Of a DNA stretch of 64,000 nucleotides, positions 56,502 through 64,000 are shown piece after piece. The stretch comes from Euphorbia lathyris. Its lineage: Eukaryota; Streptophyta; Magnoliopsida; Malpighiales; Euphorbiaceae. The position numbers were made by a program, and so were the translations under genes. Position 1 is the first letter of the stretch; every line of letters begins with the position of its first letter. The DNA is taken from the NCBI RefSeq assembly GCF_963576675.1, contig NC_088915.1, forward strand, positions 41,507,501-41,571,500. Direction: 5' to 3'. Under the pieces are notes generated by a model, which saw only the letters and a program-made list of their open reading frames with translations, was not told the origin of the DNA and did no database searches.

Positions 56502-57446
56502 AGAATCTCTTGAACTTCATTTAACACCAACTACATACTAGAGAGCTACACTATACTCTGTTCCGGCGTTCCATTGACGCTCCGTTCCACCATTCATCAC
56601 CAAGCTCGAGAGTTCCACCTCCACGACCTAGGAGACGGCTTTGAGTCCGGTTAGCTAGTTCCAAGGGCGGATTCTCCCTTTTTACTTGCTAATTAGCTTG
56701 TACTCTTCCTATGTACTAGGCTTGGTTGTATTTCATCTAATCACTTTCCATATTTATAATTTATGATTTATAATCTCTATTTCCCTTTATGTGTTAATGT
56801 TTATTGCTTGTTTTGATATTGATAATTGATTATTGTGTAGGAGAACGCGATTACCGCCGCCATTCGGGCTATCTTTAGGGAGTTATATAGGTGTTGCCTT
56901 ACCGGAAGTGACAAACCGGAAACCGTAGGAATTGACAAGCCACGGAACTTACGGGCCCTAGTTTCTAATTCCCCCGCATTAGACACGCCTTGACTAGGAA
57001 CCACGTAGTCTAAGTACTTCACGGGTCGGTTCTACTACACTTAGTCGTCTTTGCAAGAGTAAACTATTATCCATATACATTTAGAATCATTATTTATCAT
57101 GGTTATAACTTATCATATTCATCCCACTTCATAGAGTTTTAGCTACATAAATCTGTGTCGTCAATATCGAGGAATAGTGTGTAGTTGAGTCTTACTTAAC
57201 CCCAAAGTAATTACCGCTTAAATAACATACGAAACCGAGTCGTCTAATACTTGTAATTATAAATCCCGTGGATTCGATACCCGGTCTTAACCGGATTATT
57301 ACTTGATACGACGGGGTACACTTGCCCCTAAGTAGTGACGTCTAGTGAATTTAGAGCAATTAGAAAGACCACATCCATAGTCCCATAGCACACTCATATC
57401 ACACCACATCCGTAAACACAGCTAGACGAACCACGTATCAAGTTTT

Positions 57447-57464
57447 TGGCGCCGTTGCCGGGGA
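57447..57464 (+). promoter_or_regulatory. Primer binding site of Athila-2 (tRNA-Asp)
   Basis: TGGCGCCGTTGCCGGGGA, identical to that of Athila-1, six bases after the LTR end. Confidence 0.92.
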
Positions 57465-57599
57465 TTTATAATTTCCTACAATATTAGACAAAAACGTTTC
57501 ATTGTTAGTTTAAGCATTCTTTTTGTATAAATTGTTTATATATACTCTTACTACCATTATTCTTTCTTGTTGATAACCTTTTATACTTCTTTTTACTTT

Positions 57600-59112
57600 A
57601 TGCACACCCGATCGAAAAGTGATTCTCTTATTCCTATTGATCTTGAAATTGAACGTACTCTTTGTAGGATTCGAAAAGAGAGAATGGCAAACCCCAACGC
57701 CAAGGTCAACCAACCCGACGGAAACCAAAGGCCACACGTGAACAACGTCCACGGGGGCAATGATACACGTTCGATGATGGAGATCCTTGCGCCGCATCGT
57801 CCCCAAAATCGTAACGACATTGTCGCTCCCACGATCCCGGCCAACACATACGAGATCAAGACCGGAATGATCCAATTGATACAACAATGTGGTCAATTCG
57901 GAGGGGAACTCCATGAGAACCCCAACGAACATTTGGATAAATTTCTTATGTGTGCCGATACCTCTCGGCAAAATGGTGTTCCCGTTGAGGCTGTGAGACT
58001 GAAATTGTTTCCTTTTTCATTGACAGGACAGGCGTTGGAATGGCTACACTCGTTAGAGGCGGGATCCATCACGTCATGGGAAGAGATCGAAAAGGAGTTC
58101 CTTTCCTACTATTTTCCGCCGTCCAAAACAGTCAAGTTACGGACCGATATCACATCCTTCAGGCAGTTGGAATGCGAGGCCCTTCACGCAGCTTGGGCTA
58201 GGTTCCGGAAGTTGCTCCGAAACTGCCCCCACCATGACATCCCAAAGCACGACTTGGTAAGCACTTTTTACCACAGGCTAATTAACTCCCACTAACCGTG
58301 CGACTGTTGATTGCGCTGCAGGTGGGGATCTATTTCGGAAGTCAGCTAGTGAGGCCTACGAGCTCATTCATGAGCTCGCAAGGAAAAGTGTGCAATGGCA
58401 AGAGGATCGGCTTACCGGCCCGTCGCGACACCAGACATTCGCTGTGGAGAAAGAGGCCCTGAAAAGCTCCATAGCTGAAATGAACAAGAAGCTTGACTCG
58501 TTGATCGCCCAATTAAGCCTTAATAAAAGTGTGCAGGTCCTGATGTGCACTCACTATGGTGGAGACCATGATGCGTTTAATTGCCAAATCGGTAGCCCCT
58601 TCGCCGGCGATGCCGAAAACGTAAGTTATATAGGAGGTAACCAAAGGTATAATTCCCATCCGAACTCCTATTCTCACCACAATAATAATAATAATAACAG
58701 CGGATGGAGGCCTCGGTACCAACACCTGAACTTATCATATGGCAACAATAATAACGTGTTGAGGCCCCCATCCGGCTTTGAGCAAGAATTTCGGGAAAAC
58801 GGGCTCGGGCAATCACAAGCCGCGCCCGGAAATCGAAATACTCCACCTTCCAACAATGTACACGACCAATCGGTCACGTCCTTGTTGAAGGACATATTAA
58901 CCCGTCTTTCCGATAGCGAAGTGTTTTGTAGGGATCTTAGCCGCCAGGTGGCCCACCTAAACCGTCAACAACAAGAAAGGCCACTAGGAACCCTCCTGGC
59001 GAACACTGAACAAAATCCGCGGGGTAAGAATAGGGAATCCGGACAAGTAATAACGCTCCTCAACAATAGGAGTTCGGACCCGTCAAGATCCAACGCGGAC
59101 GTCTTGCAATAA
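57600..59112 (+). pseudogene. Athila-2 gag
   Basis: The start at 57600 (MHTRSKSDSLIPIDLEIERT) matches the layout of Athila-1 gag, which has a similar PIDLELER segment. The retrotransposon gag domain has LKLFPFSLTGQALEWLHSLE. A frame change near 58290 breaks it, after which the frame is open to 59112. The zinc knuckle is degenerate (CTHYGGDHDAFNC, with Y in place of the second C). The C-terminal half is N- and Q-rich with a short helical stretch. No pol frame follows. Confidence 0.85.
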
Positions 59113-60068
59113 GCCGCCATACAAGAAAGTCGAGCTACTTCGACTTAAAACGTAGCGTCGGTTTGAATTCCTCGAACCACTTGTCTATATGTATTATAAA
59201 CGTTATCTCCTTTCTTTATTTTGCATTATTGCCTTCATCTTTACTTTATTTTATTTTCTCCCTTTTTCTTTTATTTTCTTAAAATCAAAAGAAAAACAAA
59301 TCCCACATTAATCCAAAATCTTAAAATACGCGGGGCGTACAACCCATTGCGCCCCACGTAGTTGTGTGTCTGCCCCTTTTTACTTAATAAAGGACACACT
59401 ACGCCCGGCGTACCTGAATTTGCGCCCCGCGTACGCTTTCCTTAAAACAAGCTCTTTTTAATAAATGCCACGTAGAGGACACGCGGGGCGTACCCCAGGG
59501 TACGCTGCGCGTATCCTCGGGGAGTTGTGAATCACAACTCCCCATCTCTCAAACCTCCCATCACTCCTCTTCCCTATACACCTTTTCCACTTCCACACTC
59601 CACCTCCTCTTCCACCCAATCAAACTCCATCATTTCAAATTTGAATCTTTAACTTCCCTCCATAATAAATTTTCATTAACTACCCCCTTAATTACAAATT
59701 AATGAAAAAAATTTAACACTCATAAATAAACCATAAAAATCATAAAATAATTAAAAATCATTAAACACTCATAAATTCAAAAAAAAATCAAAAATCAGAA
59801 AATTACCAAAAAACCACAAAAATCCTTCATCTCCCGTCCGCTTACGCGGGGCGTAACCCCAATTACGCCCCGCGTCTCTGCCCTTTTTGTCATAAAAAGG
59901 GGCAGGAGGTCAGATACGCGTGGCGTAACCCTGTTTACGCCGCGCGTATCTCACCGTTTTTGCGTAAAATAAACATCAGGGGGAGGGATACGCGTGGCGT
60001 GGCCCCTTCACGCCCCGCGTACCCCTCTGGGAATCCGAGCTTTGCTCTCGGATTCCCCACTTCTCCCC
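59113..60068 (+). other. Noncoding segment replacing pol in Athila-2
   Basis: Where pol should be there are only about 950 bases, without coding signs. They carry inverted motif pairs A-F (starts 59327, 59400, 59480, 59843, 59915, 59989) separated by AT-rich sequence, including a very A/T-rich stretch at 59640-59820. Confidence 0.7.
59327..60021 (+). repeat. Inverted 13-8-13 motif pairs A-F upstream of ORF-1
   Basis: In each unit TACGCGGGGCGTA (or a variant) is followed, after eight bases, by its reverse complement TACGCCCCGCGTA (or a variant). Paired starts are 59327/59348, 59400/59421, 59480/59501, 59843/59864, 59915/59936 and 59989/60009. The last three lie within 230 bases upstream of the ORF-1 TATA box. 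Confidence 0.92.
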
Positions 60069-60077
60069 TATATATAT
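60069..60077 (+). promoter_or_regulatory. TATA box of the Athila-2 ORF-1-like gene
   Basis: TATATATAT about 105 bases before the ATG at 60174, after motif units D-F. The leader between them is rich in C and T. Confidence 0.55.
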
Positions 60078-60173
60078 CTCTTCTTTCTCCTTCTTCTTCC
60101 CTCACTATTATCTCAACTTTATCCCAACCTCCTCCCACCTTCTCTCAACCCTTCTCCATTCCTCACCATTGCC

Positions 60174-61364
60174 ATGGCAAGGAAGAGAGCAGCCATTAAC
60201 ACCCCCTTAGACCACCAAATGCAAGCCCGACGAGCTCGCTCCAACCGCTCCACCCAAAACCAACGACCACCGTCACCCGACCGGGAGGAAACACCCCCGC
60301 TTACCCGCCAATACCGGGCTCCTTTTCACTTTCTCACCGAGGAGGAAGCCCAACGGTACGAAGATCTTTGTGCGGCCACGGTCCAAGAGCTTCCGTACAT
60401 CCCCCATAGTGTGCTTGATCAACACGATCTTGGCACACCTTTCGAAGCTCGTCTCCGTGCCCTCGGATGGTACGACATCTACCATAAACAATACCATGTG
60501 TACCCCTCCTTGGTCATCGAGTTCTTCACCTCCCTCACCTCCAACAATGTGTCCGGGGCCGCGCTCTTCAACTTTCGCCTCCAAAACCGCCCCTTCACCA
60601 TTGACACTCAATGGCTTCGCACCCACTTCACTCATCAAGCGGAGCCTAGCGTCGCCCATTGGCCCGACGGTGTCTCTGCCCCCGAATTCTGGACCTCCAT
60701 TACCGGGTCCAATGACTATCACGTATCCAACCTCCACCCGGCCAGTATTCGTGACCCTATTCTCCAGTTGCTTCACCGCTTCATCTCCTTCCACTTCACG
60801 GGGAAATCCGAGTCCACCAAGGTCAACAAACATGAACTGTTGGCCCTCTACTGTTGTGCCAACAGGCTCACATACGACCTCGCCTACCATGTGGCCGTCC
60901 ACCTTCGCACCACACCCATCCTGAAACGGGCCAAGCTCGGGTTCGGCCACCTCATCACCATTTTTGCCCTCTCCAAACTCGACTCCGACACCGTTGAGCG
61001 CCTCCCACGCCTTATGCCTCGGCCTTTGGACAAAAATGCATTTAAAACCTTGAACCGTCCAACTTTCGGCCCGGGAGAGACTTCGGGGGCAGCCCACTCC
61101 GATGCGGAAGGGGATTCGGACTCGGATATGGGTCTCAATTTTAGCCCTCCACCTCTTCACGACTTCAATGCCCTTTACGCTCGGTTGGATATCTTGGAGG
61201 ATAACCAACGTCGTGATCGGGCCCATTTTGACGCCCGCTTCGATACCATTGCGGCGCAACAACATGACGACCGGGCCCATATCGACTCTCGTTTCGATGC
61301 TCTCACCGCTTCCTTCGCTTCCTACTTCAACCTCCATGACAATCCACCTCCACCTCAACCATAG
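60174..61364 (+). CDS. Athila-2 ATHILA ORF-1-like protein, intact
   Basis: I chose the ATG at 60174, within GCCATGG, downstream of the TATA box; the frame is open further upstream to 59994 but that part reads as a leader. About 396 residues. A basic N-terminus (ARKRAAIN) is followed by the ORF-1-type domain with ALGWYDIYHKQYHVYPSLVI, FWTSITGSNDYHVSNLHP and LLHRFISFHFTGKSESTKVN. A C-terminal charged repeat (DRAHFDARFD / DRAHIDSRFD) could form a coiled coil. The sequence is C-rich at third positions, unlike gag. It is intact while gag is broken, which hints at retention, but function is unknown. Confidence 0.82.
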   Translation: MARKRAAINTPLDHQMQARRARSNRSTQNQRPPSPDREETPPLTRQYRAPFHFLTEEEAQRYEDLCAATVQELPYIPHSVLDQHDLGTPFEARLRALGWYDIYHKQYHVYPSLVIEFFTSLTSNNVSGAALFNFRLQNRPFTIDTQWLRTHFTHQAEPSVAHWPDGVSAPEFWTSITGSNDYHVSNLHPASIRDPILQLLHRFISFHFTGKSESTKVNKHELLALYCCANRLTYDLAYHVAVHLRTTPILKRAKLGFGHLITIFALSKLDSDTVERLPRLMPRPLDKNAFKTLNRPTFGPGETSGAAHSDAEGDSDSDMGLNFSPPPLHDFNALYARLDILEDNQRRDRAHFDARFDTIAAQQHDDRAHIDSRFDALTASFASYFNLHDNPPPPQP

Positions 61365-63226
61365 TTCCATTTTTTTTTGTTTTCCATTTTCTTTTGATGT
61401 TTTGATGTACTATCTTTTTCTTTCCTAATATATTAGTGATTTTCGTTTCTGTTTCGTGCTATTTTTGCGTTTATTTTTGCTGTTTATAATAACTGCACGT
61501 AGGGCGTACCCCATAGTACGCCTCGCGTACTCCTTATTTTCATACACACAAAAAAAAAGGTTCAGAACCTCAAACACGCGGGGCGTCCCCTATTGCGCCC
61601 CGCGTATTTGAGTCTCTGACTCCATCAATAATAAAAACAACTTACGCGGGGCGCCTCCCCTATTGCGCCTCGCGTACTTAAGTCTCTGCCCAAATAAAGG
61701 ATTTAAACGCCACCCTACGTGGAGCGCCCCCCTGAGCACGCCTCGCGTAGGGCCCCTGGCCACTTAGGGTCTTCTTCTTTCCCTTCCTTGGCTTTATTTT
61801 TGTTTTTGTTTTAATTTCTTTTTGCAACGCCTTTAGAATATGCGTCATTTTAAATAACGCGGAGGGACGTGCAACCCCGCACTTAACGTTTGTTTTGCAC
61901 TACCAAAAATAAAAATAAAAATTTAATAACAACAAAATAATTAAACTAATTTATTGACTCTTTTAAATTTTCCCGACATGCTATCCCTCCCTCGGAAATT
62001 AATTAAAGTTCCGTTATTTGTCATCAAAAATAAAAGTGTCGGAACATAAAGGAATGATTCGATTAAGAAATTTTAGTCTTGATCTTAAAGTTAGGGAATT
62101 TGTGCAAAAGTTAGGATTAGTACTAAACTAAGGCACTGAGTCTTAAACCCGAATGTTATCTCCATAATGAACTTTGAAAAGGCAATAAAAACGGGATAGT
62201 TGAGAATTTAGCGAAGACTTGATAGTACACAATTTAAACCCGAATCTTTGTGAGGTATTTTGAGCCTAAAAGAGTTCGTACGAGAACTCTAATTCTTTCA
62301 CACTTTTTCGAGAACTTTGACTTCACTCGACTCATAGAATTTGCATCTAATACTGGGTTAAGTATACTTATTGTGGTAAAAAGGCAATAGATGATAAACC
62401 GAACCCACTTAGGCTAATTTTTCTTAATTTATTTTTCTCGTTTTCATTAAACATTAGGAAACCCCCTCAAGCCTATTAACCAACTTTTTTTGTTAATACC
62501 CTCTTAACATTTAACCCTTTTTCCTCTTGTCCAATTACGGACATAATCAAGTTGCACCCGAATTACCCGAAATAAGTCACGGCCTTAGCAAATGAGCACC
62601 ATTAGCTCTCAAAATGTTGTTTTTGTGCCTCTATCAAAATAAAGGATACAATAAATAATAAGGCATTCTCAAAGCTCCACCCGAGCAATTTTGAAGTACG
62701 TCTTGTAAAATTCGCCAAGGCCGAAATAAGCAATGATACGGTGCAATCACAAAACGGTATTTTTGAACTTGAGTTTTTTTAAACTAACCACTAAAGAAGC
62801 CACCCACATTACAACCCCCCTCCGGGTTCATTTTTAATATTGCCTAACCATATTTTAGGAGGAAAACCCCGGATAAAAATGCAAATTCAACATGGTCTCG
62901 AGTAAGTGCAAAGAAGAGTGAAAAAACACCGACCCACCTAAAATTGAACGTAAGAGCGAAATCCCTTGGTGAGGTACTATCGGGTTCTCAAAAGATAATC
63001 AACCCCCGTTAATATTGCCTATTAAATCTTGATCATGGAGGTTTCAGACAAGTCTCGTACTCAATTGTTTGCGTAGGTACTTACCGGAACCTTTGCACAA
63101 AACCATAACTTTGAAATCACGCACTTGGCAAAACCAACCTTCGGTTTGTTTCCTAATTTTCTCAATCCCTTGTCTTTCGATTTCTTTTACTTGAGGACAA
63201 GTAAAACTTTAAAGTCCGAGGAGGTT
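61365..63226 (+). other. 3' noncoding region of Athila-2
   Basis: Contains inverted motif pairs G-J (61496-61749), then about 1.5 kb of AT-rich sequence with no supported gene. It ends in a purine tract AAAGTCCGAGGAGGTT at 63211-63226. Confidence 0.65.
61496..61749 (+). repeat. Inverted 13-8-13 motif pairs G-J downstream of ORF-1
   Basis: Paired starts 61496/61517, 61575/61594, 61643/61664 and 61716/61737. They are more degenerate than units A-F but keep the spacing (21, 19, 21, 21). Flanks share AGTCTCTG words with other units. Confidence 0.88.
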
Positions 63227-64000
63227 TGATGGGGGTATTTTACCCCTATCTTTTAGCGTGATTTACGGGTTGATTTTAGATAAAATAAATAAGTTTAATT
63301 ACAAAAATAAAGTGTTTTGATAAAATAAAGAAATAAAAATAAATCTCGTACTTTCAGTTTATTTTCCTCGTTTTTTATTAGTTTAGGAAATAAAAACGTC
63401 AAGCTAACTCGGCTCTCAAGTTTTGTATTTCAGGTACAAGAAAGGAGCAAAAATCCACTCCATACGCGGGGCGTATAATCCCCTATGCGGGGCGTGAAAT
63501 ATAGTGTGGGTAATGATTGCCTTATCCGCAAAAGCCATGTGGAACTGACTCAGCATACGCGGGGCGTATACCACTTTACGCGGGGCGTATGACACATGTC
63601 GGTAATAATTGGCCTAATCCTGAAAGTCAGACTGCATTGTCTCCCAGAGTCAACTCTCCTTACGCGGGGCGTAAAAGGCAGTTCTTCAACATAAAAAGAT
63701 CAGAGACTCTTTTACGCGGGGCGTACTTCAGCTACGCACGGCATAAAAGTACCAATTCAAGCAATAAAACTCCAGAGACTCAAACACGCGGGGCGTACAA
63801 TCCCTTACGCAGGGCGTGCTTGAGACAACAAGACAACGAATTGGTCCACATGCAGGAGATTTCTGACGGAATGGGCATTTACGCGGGGCGTAGACCAATT
63901 TACGCGGGGCGTATCATGGGATTTCTGCACCAAATAATGTTGCTCCATACTTGTGCTTTGTGAAATGACAAACTTGCCCTTGCTTGATGTCTATAAATAA
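63227..64000 (+). repeat. 3' LTR of Athila-2, cut by the window end
   Basis: First 774 bases of the LTR. It has motif pairs at 63463/63484, 63556/63577, 63713/63733, 63785/63806 and 63880/63901, and a single motif at 63661 where the 5' LTR has a pair. The GGGGTA-TTT-TACCCC hairpin is at 63232-63246. Confidence 0.93.

Larger units (their letters stand above)
55708..57440 (+). repeat. 5' LTR of Athila-2
   Basis: 1733 bases from TGATGGGGGTATTTTACCCC to CCACGTATCA. Near its start lies a perfect hairpin, GGGGTA-TTT-TACCCC (55713-55727). An array of six motif pairs spans 55944-56415 and a TATAAATA box follows at 56494-56501, so the array lies in U3 just upstream of the promoter. The rest is noncoding. 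Confidence 0.93.
55708..64000 (+). mobile_element. Athila-2: Athila derivative without pol, 3' end beyond the window
   Basis: 5' LTR at 55708-57440, tRNA-Asp primer site, gag at 57600-59112, an ORF-1-like gene at 60174-61364, a noncoding 3' part, a purine tract at 63211-63226 and the start of the 3' LTR at 63227. No protease, RT, RNase H or integrase is present between gag and ORF-1. The element must therefore rely on pol from another element. The first 230 bases of the two LTRs look identical apart from rare changes, so it moved recently. Confidence 0.9.

Noticed and set aside
59327..60021. True recombinase sites of the loxP/FRT kind
   Set aside because: Only the 13-8-13 geometry matches; the arm sequence is different and no tyrosine recombinase gene is present in the window.
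60273..61370. Long open frame of about 365 codons on the minus strand opposite Athila-2 ORF-1
   Set aside because: It lies antisense to a C-rich coding sequence, where long open frames arise by composition. The product is V/G/E-rich without a recognisable domain, while the plus-strand frame has the ORF-1 pattern, a TATA box and a good start.

Overview
This window is plant nuclear DNA made almost entirely of nested LTR retrotransposons. I found no host housekeeping gene, tRNA, rRNA or prokaryotic feature. The mix of SIRE/Maximus-type Ty1/copia, Tat/Ogre-type and Athila-type Ty3/gypsy elements, initiator tRNA-Met and tRNA-Asp primer sites, and a plant mobile domain gene points to an angiosperm, probably a eudicot with a large genome; the species is not identifiable by eye.

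Nesting, oldest to youngest. A plus-strand copia element (SIRE-C, pieces 38634-40246 and 51873-55707) was entered by a minus-strand relative (SIRE-B, pieces 6901-9820 and 34743-38633), by a complete minus-strand Athila element (Athila-1, 40247-51872, target duplication GGTAC) and by a plus-strand Athila derivative (Athila-2, 55708 to the window end). SIRE-B was itself entered by a plus-strand relative (SIRE-A, 1-6900, 5' part outside the window) and by a large minus-strand Tat/Ogre element (9821-34742, target duplication GCAAT). The right LTR of the Tat element holds a complete 5.7 kb minus-strand gypsy element resembling the CRM group (26722-32396, target duplication TTAAC).

Each larger family carries an extra gene after, or in place of, pol, usually with its own TATA box. 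SIRE-A and SIRE-C have a downstream ORF2 with a 'putative plant transposon protein / envelope-like' type domain. The Tat element carries an apparently intact six-exon plant mobile domain (PMD) gene on the opposite strand (14344-17466). Athila-1 has a decayed ATHILA ORF-1-like gene. Athila-2 has lost all of pol but keeps gag and an intact ORF-1-like gene.

The most unusual signals are: (1) in Athila-2, repeated 34-bp units of two 13-bp GC-rich arms around an 8-bp spacer, with arms direct in the LTR and inverted in the interior, clustered upstream of both TATA boxes; (2) the spliced antisense PMD gene in a young Tat element whose gag region holds four capsid-like repeats and no visible protease; (3) long arrays of self-complementary GGGCG/CGCCC units in the Tat LTRs. 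All similarity statements are by eye; no database search or alignment was run.
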